Part shown: positions 8,750-16,391 of the stretch, in pieces
Layout of the letters: each line of letters starts with the position of its first letter
Position numbering within the stretch: position 1 is the first letter of the stretch
NCBI RefSeq assembly: GCF_004365175.1
Contig: NZ_SOCE01000001.1
Coordinates: 3,479,403-3,543,402 of the forward strand
Length of the DNA stretch: 64,000 nt
Direction of reading: 5' to 3'
Source: Kribbella voronezhensis
Lineage (GTDB): Bacteria; Actinomycetota; Actinomycetes; Propionibacteriales; Kribbellaceae
Notes under the pieces: model-generated
Told to the model about the DNA's origin: nothing
What the model saw: the letters and a program-made list of their open reading frames with translations, nothing else
Databases searched by the model: none
Made by a program: the position numbers and the translations under genes

Positions 8750-9370
8750 ATGGCTGACAGCGGACTGCGCGAGCGGAAGAAGGCCCGCACGCGGCGGCAC
8801 ATCGCCGAGACCGCCGCCCGGCTGTTCGCCGAGCGCGGCTACGAGAAGGTGGCGGTCAGCGAGGTCGCGCGCGCGGCCGAGGTGGCGGAGCAGACGCTCT
8901 ACAACTACTTCCCGACCAAGGAACAGCTGGTCACCGACCGCGAGGACCAGATCCAGGACCAGCTGAGCGAACTGATCCGCTCGCGGCCGGCCGGGACGAG
9001 CCCGGCCGCGGCCATCCGCGACTTCGTCCTCGAGACCGTTTCGGAGATCGGCGGCAGGCCGGCCGAAACCGCCCGCGGCAACCTCGGCTATCTGGCGGCG
9101 ATCAGTCCTGCCGTCAACCGGCTGGCACTGGAGACGACCGACCGCCTCGGCACGGCGCTGGCCGCGGCCGTCCTGGAGTCGAGCACGGTCGCACCGGAGC
9201 TGGCACGCCTGCAGGGCATCGCCCTGGCCGGCGTGTTCCGCATCATCATCAGCGAGTCCGGCACCCGCACCCACAACGGCCAGACCCCGGCCGAGATCGT
9301 CGCCGACCTGCGCCCCCAGTTCGAGACCATCCTCACCGAACTGGACCGCTGGCTGACCCCCACCACCTGA
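8750..9370 (+). CDS. TetR family transcriptional regulator
   Basis: 206 aa. The N-terminal HTH is typical (TAARLFAERGYEKVAVSEVA, then EQTLYNYFPTKEQLV), covering about residues 15-60. The rest is an all-helical ligand-binding region without recognisable specificity. It is divergent from the DHA2-type efflux gene and likely represses it and itself through the palindrome between them. A GGAG motif sits just before the ATG. Confidence 0.9.
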   Translation: MADSGLRERKKARTRRHIAETAARLFAERGYEKVAVSEVARAAEVAEQTLYNYFPTKEQLVTDREDQIQDQLSELIRSRPAGTSPAAAIRDFVLETVSEIGGRPAETARGNLGYLAAISPAVNRLALETTDRLGTALAAAVLESSTVAPELARLQGIALAGVFRIIISESGTRTHNGQTPAEIVADLRPQFETILTELDRWLTPTT

Positions 9371-9394
9371 ACCCCGTACTGCGGGCGTCGCACG

Positions 9395-9488
9395 ACTTCA
9401 CCAGCTTCAACAGGCGTGGGTCGCGCGGCCTCAGCTGCCTCGACAGCCAGGTGCGCGCTACTTCAGCAGCTTTGACAGGCGGCGGTCG
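9395..9488 (+). repeat. Partial duplication of the 3' end of the Fpg-type gene
   Basis: Bases 9395-9423 repeat bases 9460-9488 with about 24 of 29 matches (shared blocks ACTTCA, CAGCTT, ACAGGCG, GGTCG). The second copy is the end of the Fpg-type gene, encoding its basic RRLSKLLK tail; the first lies in the spacer just beyond it, 65 bp away. It appears to be a decayed tandem duplication of the gene end. Confidence 0.6.
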
Positions 9489-10315
9489 GCGAGGGGTTTG
9501 CCGCCGGTCTGGCAGGTCGCGCAGTACTGCAGGGACGAGTCGGCGAAGCTCACCTCGCGGACGATGTCGCCGCAGACCGGGCACTTCTCACCCTTGCGGC
9601 CGTGCACCCGCAGACCGCTCTTCTTCTCCGACTTGAGGTCTTGTGCCGCCAGCCCCTTGGACCGCTCGACCGCATCGGTCAGCGTGTCCCGCATCGCGTC
9701 GTAGAGCACCTTCTGCTCGTCCTCGGTCAGGTTCGAGGCGGGTTTGAACGGGCTCATCTTCGCCACGTGCAGGATCTCGTCGGAGTAGGCGTTGCCGATC
9801 CCGGCGATCACCGACTGGTTCCGCAGGACGCCCTTCAACTGGACCCGGCCCTGCTGCTTGAGGATCTCGCCGAACTGCTCCGCGGTCAGCGTGAACGGAT
9901 CCGGCCCGAGGCGGGAAATCCCCGGCACCTCGGCGGGATCGCGCACGACGTACACCGCGAGCTTCTTCTGGGTGCCGGCCTCGGTCAGGTCGAAGCCGGA
10001 GCCGTCGTCGAGGGCGACCCGGAGCGCGATCGGCCCCTTGCCGGGCCGGACCAGGCCGGTCGACTGCTCCTCGCGCCAGCGCAGCCAGCCGGCCCGGGCG
10101 AGGTGGATGACGAGGTGGATGCCCTGCGCGGAGATGTCCAGGAACTTCCCGTGCCGCTGCACGTCGTCGATCAGCAGGCCCACCAGTGACGAGATCGGCG
10201 GGTCATAGGTCTTCAGCGCACTGATCGCGGTGATGTCGGCACGCACGATCGCTCGCTCGACGGCGCGTTCCCGCAGGAACCCCGTCAGCGATTCGACTTC
10301 CGGCAACTCGGGCAC
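9458..10315 (-). CDS. Fpg/Nei family DNA glycosylase
   Basis: 285 aa. I choose GTG 10315 rather than the upstream frame opening at 10333, because Fpg/Nei enzymes need Pro as residue 2 for Schiff-base chemistry, and this start gives (M)PELPEVES. The H2TH region (LKGVLRNQSVIAGIGNAYSDE) and a C-terminal zinc finger CPVC...CATC are intact, with the final Arg-rich loop after it. The enzyme removes oxidised purines or pyrimidines and nicks the AP site. The tail (RRLSKLLK) is unusually basic beyond the zinc finger. Whether it is orthologous to mutM or to a Nei-type paralogue cannot be decided here. Confidence 0.88.
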   Translation of the reverse strand: MPELPEVESLTGFLRERAVERAIVRADITAISALKTYDPPISSLVGLLIDDVQRHGKFLDISAQGIHLVIHLARAGWLRWREEQSTGLVRPGKGPIALRVALDDGSGFDLTEAGTQKKLAVYVVRDPAEVPGISRLGPDPFTLTAEQFGEILKQQGRVQLKGVLRNQSVIAGIGNAYSDEILHVAKMSPFKPASNLTEDEQKVLYDAMRDTLTDAVERSKGLAAQDLKSEKKSGLRVHGRKGEKCPVCGDIVREVSFADSSLQYCATCQTGGKPLADRRLSKLLK

Positions 10316-10443
10316 TCCCCCAGTGTGCCGCACCCGACGGACAACCCCGGGGAGGATTTCCCCAGGGGTACCTCGGGTGCATCACCGATACGGGCCGGTT
10401 GCGGGGACCGCTACCGTCTTAGGAAGAGAGAAGGAGGGACCTG

Positions 10444-10587
10444 ATGGGTTTCGTGAAGACACTGGTCAAGGGCGCTGTGGTGGCGAAGTTGCTGCAGGTG
10501 GCCCAGCGCGAGCTGAGCAAGCCGGAGAACCAGCGCAAGGCCAAGGAGATGTTCCAGAAGGTCCAGCAGCGCCGCGGCGCCCACTAG
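10444..10587 (+). CDS. Small basic amphipathic protein (47 aa), unknown function
   Basis: An ATG at 10444 follows AAGGAGGG with 6-nt spacing, one of the best ribosome-binding sites in the window, and opens 47 codons ending in TAG. The product begins MGFVKTLVKGAVVAKLLQVA and continues as a charged helix (QRELSKPENQRKAKEMFQKV). No domain is recognised. Its N-terminal helix could lie on or in the membrane. It stands alone between the divergent Fpg-type gene and a hairpin (10596-10639) that would end its transcript. Confidence 0.65.
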   Translation: MGFVKTLVKGAVVAKLLQVAQRELSKPENQRKAKEMFQKVQQRRGAH

Positions 10588-10595
10588 ACCCGGAC

Positions 10596-10639
10596 CACCT
10601 CACCCCGGCGAGAGCCTGACGGCCCGCCGGGAAGAGGTG
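10596..10639. terminator. Hairpin between convergent genes
   Basis: CACCTC...CCCGGCG pairs with CGCCGGG...GAGGTG: 13 base pairs with a small internal loop and a 14-nt apical loop. It starts 9 bp after the small gene and 31 bp beyond the end of the sigma-factor operon, so it can serve both. There is no U-tract, as is common in high-GC actinobacteria. Confidence 0.55.
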
Positions 10640-10670
10640 TGCGCGCTCATCCGGCCGGTGAGCGGTCGCT

Positions 10671-11276
10671 CTAGAGTCGGCGGTTGAGGGAGAACAGGCG
10701 GCCGAGGACGGGCATCAGCACGATGTTCAGCCCGTGGAGTACGCCGATCACCAGCAGGATGCCGCCGAGGCGGCCGGCTTCGAACCCCACCTGGGCCGGC
10801 AGTACCGACAGCCCCCACTGGTCGCGCGGCTCGAAGCTGATCGTGAAGAGGATGTAGGCCGCGAAGATCAGGTAGTAGACGATGTCCGTCAGCACGATGT
10901 AGCTCTTGCCGGTCTGCGGGTTGTCGTGGAAAACGTCGGCGGCATAGGCCCGCCCGAACCGTTTGATGAACGGGCCGAGCCAGAGGGCGATTCCGACCAG
11001 GAGCGCGTCGGTCGTCAATTCCAGGATCCACCAGTCCATCAGCAGGTGTCCGTTCTTCCTCGGCGTGATCAGCAGGACAAGGGCGGTCAGTACGACGATC
11101 GCGGCGGCGGCGCCCAGTACTCCACGCCGGACCCCGCGCCGCCGGACCCGGTCGTCGACGATCGTTCCGAGCGTGCGCTCGAACAGATCCGGCGAGATGC
11201 TGCGTGGCCGGTCGGGTCCCAGCGCCTCGTGCAGGCGCCGCTCGATCGGGTCGTCGGGCTGTGGAGCGGTGCTCAT
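10671..11276 (-). CDS. Membrane protein coupled to ECF sigma factor (possible anti-sigma partner)
   Basis: 201 aa. The ATG at 11276 overlaps the sigma gene's stop in an ATGA, so translation is coupled. The N-terminal ~50 residues are cytoplasmic and charged (ERRLHEALGPDRPRSISPD, then RVRRRGVRRG), followed by a strong helix (AAAAIVVLTALVLLI) and about three further membrane segments. That layout, a soluble N-terminus then membrane helices right after a sigma gene, fits an anti-sigma or sensor role, but no zinc-type HxxxCxxC anti-sigma motif is present. The function is inferred from position only. Confidence 0.75.
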   Translation of the reverse strand: MSTAPQPDDPIERRLHEALGPDRPRSISPDLFERTLGTIVDDRVRRRGVRRGVLGAAAAIVVLTALVLLITPRKNGHLLMDWWILELTTDALLVGIALWLGPFIKRFGRAYAADVFHDNPQTGKSYIVLTDIVYYLIFAAYILFTISFEPRDQWGLSVLPAQVGFEAGRLGGILLVIGVLHGLNIVLMPVLGRLFSLNRRL

Positions 11277-11815
11277 CGAGGTTCCTCCAGCTCTGCCTTG
11301 AGCGAGCGCAGGCCCCGCTGCAAATGGGTCTTGACCGAGTTCGGTGACAGTCCGAGCGTCTCGGCGATCTCGCCGACGGACAGTTCGAGGTAATAGCGCA
11401 GTACGACGCAGTCCCGCTGCCGGCGCGGCAGTCCCCGCAGGGCCGCGATCACCTCTCGCCGGCTCTCGTCGGCAGCGGCGAGATCCTCCGCCGACCGGTC
11501 GTCCACCTCCGCCGGCGGGCGGTGCCGCAACGACATCAAGCCCCGCCGGTTGTGGTCGCGAGCCAGGTTCACCACGATGGACCGCAGGTAGGCCGCGGCC
11601 CGGCCCGGGTCGTTGATCCGGTGCTGACTGCGGGCCAGCCGGACGAAGGCCTCCTGCACCAGGTCCTCCGCCGCCGTCCGGTCGTCGACGAACCATCGGG
11701 CCAGCTGGACCAACCGGGCCGCCTCGGCCTGGAACAGCGCGCCGATCAGGGCATCGGCATCCACCTGTATGCCGTCGCCGGACAGATCCGCGGTCGCACC
11801 CATGGCCCCCATCAC
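11273..11815 (-). CDS. ECF RNA polymerase sigma factor (SigE-like)
   Basis: 180 aa with region 2 (LARWFVDDRTAAEDLVQEAF, about residues 35-55) and region 4 (LRGLPRRQRDCVVLRYYLE, then VGEIAETLGLSPNSVKTHLQ, about 120-170). It has the size and motif wording of actinobacterial SigE-type ECF factors. The start is uncertain: GTG 11815, ATG 11812 and ATG 11803 are all plausible. It is translationally coupled to the downstream membrane protein, a usual arrangement for a sigma factor and its controller. Confidence 0.88.
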   Translation of the reverse strand: MMGAMGATADLSGDGIQVDADALIGALFQAEAARLVQLARWFVDDRTAAEDLVQEAFVRLARSQHRINDPGRAAAYLRSIVVNLARDHNRRGLMSLRHRPPAEVDDRSAEDLAAADESRREVIAALRGLPRRQRDCVVLRYYLELSVGEIAETLGLSPNSVKTHLQRGLRSLKAELEEPR

Positions 11816-11952
11816 CTTGACGGACGAGTGAACCGGCCGACCGGGTGACAGCGCGAAAATCTCCGTCCCGTTGTCACCCGGTGCGGCGGATGGATCCGTC
11901 TGTTGCAGTGATCCCTGCTCCCAGCATGGACCTGAAAGGGGGGAGTGTCGTG

Positions 11953-12468
11953 ATGAACATTCCGAAGACAGCTGCCGTCGGTTTCGCTCTCGGGCTTGCC
12001 TGGGGTGCGGCGGCCCGGGTCTGGATGCGGCTGATCTCCACCGAGCCGGAGTTCAGCTGGACCGGCACCGGGCTGATCCTGGGCTTCTGCGCCGGCGGTG
12101 GCCTGATCCTCGGATTCCTGGCCGGCGCGCGGGCGGCCGGTTGGTCCCGCTGGTGGAGGATGCTCGGACTCCTGTGCCTGGTGATCTTCGCGGGCCCTGG
12201 CATGGTGTTCCTGCCGGCGTACCTTCTCGGTGGACTGCTCTTCCGCCGGCAGGTCTCACTGGTGCTGGCCGGCGCGGGCGCAGTCCTCGGCGGGGTGGCG
12301 TTTCTGTGGGTCGCCAATCAACAGGAGCCCGCTCCGGTCGACGGGCTGACGATGTACGGCGGCTTCCTGGTACTGAGCCTGGCTCTGACGATCGGATCGG
12401 CCGAGTTCTATCGGCCCCGCCGGCGCCGGACGGCGCCTCGTGAACGGCAGCTGCCGGTAGGGCTCTGA
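11953..12468 (+). CDS. Hypothetical integral membrane protein
   Basis: 171 aa from ATG 11953, preceded by GGGGGGAG with 7-nt spacing; in-frame codons further upstream look non-coding. Five hydrophobic segments can be drawn (for example TAAVGFALGLAWGAAARVW, GTGLILGFCAGGGLILGFL, MLGLLCLVIFAGPGMVFL). The C-terminus is short and arginine-rich (RPRRRRTAPRER), so probably cytoplasmic. No family is recognised. It is divergent from the ECF sigma operon and could be a target of that sigma factor; this is speculation. Confidence 0.7.
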   Translation: MNIPKTAAVGFALGLAWGAAARVWMRLISTEPEFSWTGTGLILGFCAGGGLILGFLAGARAAGWSRWWRMLGLLCLVIFAGPGMVFLPAYLLGGLLFRRQVSLVLAGAGAVLGGVAFLWVANQQEPAPVDGLTMYGGFLVLSLALTIGSAEFYRPRRRRTAPRERQLPVGL

Positions 12469-12541
12469 CGGAGCGAACCGGCGCGAGACGCGGGCGCAAC
12501 TGCTCGCCGTAGCCAGTACGGACGGCGGTTCGGACACAGCA

Positions 12542-12571
12542 CGAATCGGCGGGAGGGCTCCCGCCGATTCG
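12542..12571. terminator. Strong bidirectional hairpin terminator
   Basis: CGAATCGGCGGGAG is followed after GG by its exact reverse complement CTCCCGCCGATTCG, giving a 13-bp stem with a 4-nt loop. It sits between the convergent ends of the 171-aa membrane protein gene and the 90-aa protein gene. Confidence 0.8.
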
Positions 12572-12578
12572 GAGTGGG

Positions 12579-12851
12579 TCAGGCTGCGTGGCGGCCGTGC
12601 TGGTGGGTGAAGAGCCGGGCGCGGCGGATGCTCACCACGGTGCCCGGAGTGCTGGTCGGCTTGTGGGAGAAGGGTTCGGCCATGCTGCCCAGGGCGAGCA
12701 GGTCGAGCTTGGTCCTGGCCTCGTCGCGGTCGGAAGCACCCCAGGCTCCGGCCGGGCCGTGCTCGAACCCGGTGGAGTGACGCCTGTTGCTGCTTTCCAG
12801 AGCCGCGATCAGTGCCAGCGCGAGGACTGCGAGGACGATGATTCCGGTCAT
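12579..12851 (-). CDS. Small single-pass membrane protein, unknown function
   Basis: 90 aa from ATG 12851. One N-terminal helix (MTGIIVLAVLALALIAAL) is followed by a soluble, charged tail with no recognised domain (RDEARTKLDLLALGSM, then RRARLFTHQHGRH). No clear ribosome-binding site precedes the ATG; an alternative in-frame GTG lies at 12887. The start codon is inside one arm of a 12-bp inverted repeat shared with the divergent GlxA-type gene, so the two are probably controlled together. Confidence 0.6.
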   Translation of the reverse strand: MTGIIVLAVLALALIAALESSNRRHSTGFEHGPAGAWGASDRDEARTKLDLLALGSMAEPFSHKPTSTPGTVVSIRRARLFTHQHGRHAA

Positions 12852-12924
12852 GGCAGTAATTCTGCTATCGACCAGATCCAGCCACAATTGGCACTATTGA
12901 CAGTCCTCCACAAATTACTGCCAT
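12850..12924. promoter_or_regulatory. 12-bp inverted repeat bracketing a divergent promoter region
   Basis: ATGGCAGTAATT (12850-12861) and its exact reverse complement AATTACTGCCAT (12913-12924) are 51 bp apart. They lie between the 90-aa membrane protein gene and the GlxA-type AraC regulator gene (ATG at 12935). A TTGACA at 12897-12902 is a -35 candidate for the regulator. AraC-family proteins often bind two spaced half-sites, so these may be the regulator's own sites. Confidence 0.6.
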
Positions 12925-12934
12925 ACTGGCTCAC

Positions 12935-13888
12935 ATGCTGCAGAAGATCGCCGTCGTCCTGATGGAGGACGTCGCGCTGTTCGAGTTCGGCGTGCTGTCG
13001 GAGGTGTTCGGGATCGACCGGACCGACGACGGCGTGCCGGCGTTCGACTTCAAGGTGTGTTCGACCCGGCCGGGCGAACCTCTGCAAACCAGCAGCCACT
13101 CCGCCGTGATCGCGCCGTACGGGTTGGAGGAGCTGGAGGACGCGGATCTGGTCGCTCTCCCGGCGACCACCTGGCGGCACGAGTACGACGAGCGCATCCT
13201 CGACGCGCTCCGCCGGGCACACGAACGCGGCGCGATCCTGCTGACCGTGTGCTCCGGCGCCTTCGTCCTCGGCCGGGCCGGCCTGCTGGACGGCCGCAGC
13301 TGCGCGACCCACTGGCGGTACGCGAAGCTCTTCCGCGAGCAGTTCCCGGGTGCCCGGCTCGACGCGGACGTCTTGTTCGTCGACGACGGCGACATCATCA
13401 CCAGCGCCGGTACGGCGGCCGGCATCGACGCCTGCCTCCACCTCGTCCGCCGCGAACTCGGCAGCGCCGTCGCCACCCGGATCGCCCGCCGGATGGTCGT
13501 CCCACCGCAGCGCGACGGCGGCCAGCGCCAGTACGTCGAGGTGCCGGTGCCCGAGTCGTCCGGCGAGAGCCTGCAGCCGGTACTCGACTGGATGGTCGAC
13601 AACCTCACCATCGAGCACACCGTGCCCGAACTCGCCCGCCGGGCCCGGATGTCCGACCGCACCTTCGCCCGCCGCTTCGTCGCCGAAACCGGGACGACAC
13701 CGCTCAAGTGGGTCACCACCCAGCGCGTCCTGCACGCCAGAACCCTGCTGGAGCAGACGAAACTCGGCATCGAGCAGATCGCCTCGGAGTCGGGGTTCGG
13801 CACGGCCGCGTTGTTGCGCCACCACTTCCGTAGAGTGGTCGGCGTTCCACCGCAGGACTACCGCCGAACCTTCCAGACCGCGAGCTGA
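12935..13888 (+). CDS. GlxA-family AraC-type transcriptional regulator
   Basis: 317 aa. The N-terminal DJ-1/PfpI-like domain (about 1-190) shows TVCSGAFVLGRAGLLDG and ATHWRYAKLF, the usual GlxA wording. The C-terminal double HTH of the AraC family (about 215-315) shows LARRARMSDRTFARRF and IEQIASESGFGTAALLRHHF. Related regulators sense small metabolites or stress and activate divergent or nearby genes. The acetyltransferase gene follows with a TGATG overlap, so the two form an operon. Confidence 0.9.
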   Translation: MLQKIAVVLMEDVALFEFGVLSEVFGIDRTDDGVPAFDFKVCSTRPGEPLQTSSHSAVIAPYGLEELEDADLVALPATTWRHEYDERILDALRRAHERGAILLTVCSGAFVLGRAGLLDGRSCATHWRYAKLFREQFPGARLDADVLFVDDGDIITSAGTAAGIDACLHLVRRELGSAVATRIARRMVVPPQRDGGQRQYVEVPVPESSGESLQPVLDWMVDNLTIEHTVPELARRARMSDRTFARRFVAETGTTPLKWVTTQRVLHARTLLEQTKLGIEQIASESGFGTAALLRHHFRRVVGVPPQDYRRTFQTAS

Positions 13889-14328
13889 TGATCACCTACC
13901 GACCAGCCACCCCCGCCGAAGCCCCCGCAGTACTGTCCTTCTGGGCCACGGCAGCCGAAGACGCCGACCGCCCGCCGGACTCGCCCGACGCCGTACTGCG
14001 CCTGATCGCCCGAGACCCGGAAGCGCTGATCCTTGCCGTAGACAACAACTCTGCCGACAACGGAAGCGGCGACTTGATCGTCGGCTCCATCATCGTCGGC
14101 TGGGACGGCTGGCGCTGCCATCTCTATCGCCTCGCCGTAGCCCCGACCCACCGCCGCCGCGGCATCGGCCGCACGCTCATCTCCCTTGCAGAGCAGCGTT
14201 TCACCACCTACGGCGGCACCCGCGCCGACGCCATGGTCCTCGACACCAACACCACCGCCCATCCCACCTGGCAAACCGCCGGCTACATCCCACAACCCAA
14301 CTGGTCCCGCTGGGTCAAACCCCTCTGA
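13888..14328 (+). CDS. GNAT family N-acetyltransferase
   Basis: 146 aa with the GNAT acetyl-CoA loop LAVAPTHRRRGIGRTLI (motif A, R/Q-x-x-G-x-G/A form, about 90-106) and the C-terminal W-Q-T-A-G-Y-I-P motif. The substrate is unknown. Start and upstream stop share TGATG with the GlxA-type gene, so the regulator may control it. It ends just before a strong hairpin. Confidence 0.85.
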   Translation: MITYRPATPAEAPAVLSFWATAAEDADRPPDSPDAVLRLIARDPEALILAVDNNSADNGSGDLIVGSIIVGWDGWRCHLYRLAVAPTHRRRGIGRTLISLAEQRFTTYGGTRADAMVLDTNTTAHPTWQTAGYIPQPNWSRWVKPL

Positions 14329-14334
14329 GCCAAT

Positions 14335-14376
14335 CGTCCGGTGGTCTCCCGACGCGAGCCGGGAGAACACCGGACG
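14335..14376. terminator. Strong bidirectional hairpin terminator
   Basis: A 17-nt arm beginning CGTCCGGTG pairs at 16 of 17 positions with the arm ending CACCGGACG around an 8-nt loop. It separates the convergent acetyltransferase and ABC permease genes. Confidence 0.8.
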
Positions 14377-14380
14377 TCGT

Positions 14381-15199
14381 TCACACCGAGCGTTGGTAGG
14401 TGCGGAAGGCTCGGGTGGAGAGGTAGGCGACGAAGAGGGTGAAGGCCAGCAGGTAGAGGCCGTGGCGGGTGACCGAGGACCAGTCGGGATCGGCCGAGAG
14501 GGACTGGCGGGCGGCGACCGTGGCCCAGTCGACCGGGTTGAAGCGGGCGCCGACCTCGACCCAGTGCGGGGCGAGTTTCGGGTTCATCATGATCGAGGAC
14601 AGGAACGTCAGCGGGAGCGAGACGAACTGGAAGATGCCGATCAGCGCCTCCTGCTGCCGTGTGAGCAGCGCGACCGCGTTCGAGAGCGAGCCGAACGCCG
14701 TACCGACGAGCATCGATGCGACGATCGTGACGACGTACCCGAGTCCGTTCCCGTCGTAGCGTGCCCCGGCCGCCAGGCCGATCGCGAACACCAGGATCGT
14801 CTGGATCACCGTGGTGGTCGCGTTGCTGAGCAACTGCCCAGCCATCAGCGCGCCGCGGCGTACCGGCGAGGTGAGCATCCGGTCCATCACGCCGCGCTCC
14901 ATGTCGGTGATGAACGTGGTGCCGGCCCAGCCGCTCGACATCAACGCCGTCATCATCACGATGCCCGGCGTCAGGAACGCGATGTACGACGAATCGGAGA
15001 ACCCCGGCAGGTTCACCACACCTTTGAACAACTGCCCGAACAGCAACAGCCAGATCGCCGGCTGCACCAAAGTGAAGGCGATCAAGGCAGGAGACCTGTA
15101 CTGCGCCCGCAACCAGCGACCCGTGATCATCGCGGTCTGCCCGGCCAGTCCACCCGAGCGAGCTGAGGAACGCACCGCAGTAGCTGTCATCGTGGCCAT
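14381..15199 (-). CDS. ABC-2 type transporter permease (DrrB-like)
   Basis: 272 aa with about six membrane helices of the ABC-2 family (for example TLVQPAIWLLLFGQLF, YIAFLTPGIVMMTALMSSGW, TVIQTILVFAIGLAAGA). The cytoplasmic motif FITDMERGVMDRMLTSPVRR before helix 3 is characteristic of DrrB/NodJ-type permeases. It pairs with the ATPase gene directly upstream; the two share a TGATG overlap. Predicted exporter of a hydrophobic compound such as a drug or lipid. Confidence 0.88.
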   Translation of the reverse strand: MATMTATAVRSSARSGGLAGQTAMITGRWLRAQYRSPALIAFTLVQPAIWLLLFGQLFKGVVNLPGFSDSSYIAFLTPGIVMMTALMSSGWAGTTFITDMERGVMDRMLTSPVRRGALMAGQLLSNATTTVIQTILVFAIGLAAGARYDGNGLGYVVTIVASMLVGTAFGSLSNAVALLTRQQEALIGIFQFVSLPLTFLSSIMMNPKLAPHWVEVGARFNPVDWATVAARQSLSADPDWSSVTRHGLYLLAFTLFVAYLSTRAFRTYQRSV

Positions 15200-16233
15200 C
15201 AGGCGGCCCTCTCCTTCTCCGCATCGGAAGCCTGCTCGGCCGCCCGGAAGGTGCGGCCGGTGTAGCGCAGATAGACGTCGTCCAGCGTCGGCCGCGCGAC
15301 CGTCACGGCAGCGACCGGAATCTCCTGCTCCTCAAGCACACCCAGCACAGCCGGTACGGCGGTCGCTCCGTGATCCACGCGCGCTCGCACGACGTTGCCA
15401 TCGACAACGACTTCGCCGATCCCACGGAGCCCGCTGATCAAGGAGTGCACCCGGGTCGTCGAAGCGGCGTCGGCCAGTTCGACCTGGACGGAGTCGCCGT
15501 GCAGCTCGGCCTTCAGCTCCTCGGGGCTGCCCGAGGCGACGACCTTGCCGTGGTCGACGATCGCGAGTTGCGCCGCGAGCCGGTCGGCCTCCTCCAGGTA
15601 GTGAGTGGTCAGCAGGACGGTGAGTCCTTCGGCCGCGGAGAGCCGTTCGACCTCGGTCCACAGATCCGCGCGAGCCTCCGGATCGAGCCCGGTCGTCGGC
15701 TCGTCCAGGAAGAGCACCCGAGGCCGATGAACGAGTCCGAGGGCAACGTCCAACTTGCGTTGCATACCACCGGAGTACGTCCGGACCTGGCGATCAGCGG
15801 CTTCGGCGAGGCCGAAGCGCTCCAGGAGCTCGGCGGCCCGGCGTACGGAGTCGGATCTGGACAGGCCGTAGATGCGGCCGCTGAGGACGAGGTTCTCGGT
15901 GCCGGTCGCCATCGGGTCGGAACTGGACTGCTGCGGTACGTAGCCGATCGCCAGGCGGACCGCCTGCTGGTCCTTGACGACGTCGAGGCCGGCGACTCGC
16001 GCGGTACCGGAATCGGCCCGGGACAAGGTGGTCAGGATCTTCACCGCGGTGGACTTGCCGGCGCCGTTGGGCCCGAGCAGCCCCAGGACGACGCCCGCCG
16101 GCACGTCGAAGGTGAGGCCGTCGAGGGCACGGACGGGCGGCTTCTTGCGAGCCGCCGGGTAGGTCTTGACCAGGTCGGTCACCTCGATCGCGAGGTCACC
16201 GCCGCCGGTCCGGGCGTGCGTGGGTGGTGCCAT
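15199..16233 (-). CDS. ABC transporter ATP-binding protein (DrrA family)
   Basis: 344 aa from ATG 16233, which has GAGGAG 7 nt upstream; the in-frame GTG at 16248 would put that motif inside the gene. All ATPase motifs are intact: Walker A GPNGAGKST, Q-loop VPQQ, signature YSGGMQRKLD, Walker B VLFLDEPTTGLD, and H-loop TTHYLEEADRLA. The C-terminal ~90 residues match the DrrA-type extension. It energises the overlapping permease, and the operon is headed by a PadR regulator, a frequent pairing for inducible drug efflux. Confidence 0.9.
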   Translation of the reverse strand: MAPPTHARTGGGDLAIEVTDLVKTYPAARKKPPVRALDGLTFDVPAGVVLGLLGPNGAGKSTAVKILTTLSRADSGTARVAGLDVVKDQQAVRLAIGYVPQQSSSDPMATGTENLVLSGRIYGLSRSDSVRRAAELLERFGLAEAADRQVRTYSGGMQRKLDVALGLVHRPRVLFLDEPTTGLDPEARADLWTEVERLSAAEGLTVLLTTHYLEEADRLAAQLAIVDHGKVVASGSPEELKAELHGDSVQVELADAASTTRVHSLISGLRGIGEVVVDGNVVRARVDHGATAVPAVLGVLEEQEIPVAAVTVARPTLDDVYLRYTGRTFRAAEQASDAEKERAA

Positions 16234-16391
16234 GGTCGAACTCCTCAAAGGTGTGGTGAGGAGCCGATCCGGGCGAGCTGGCTATCCTGATGGTTGCGCC
16301 TTGGGTGCCAGGTCTCGCTTGCGGGATCGACTCGAGGAACTGCGGCCCTTGACCACGGCGTTGCCGCGCCCTGGTCGGGGGCCGTCCTGCG

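Noticed and set aside
10671..11696. 341-aa frame covering both the sigma factor and the membrane protein
   Set aside because: Its first 140 codons run in another frame of the sigma gene; the membrane protein proper begins at ATG 11276.
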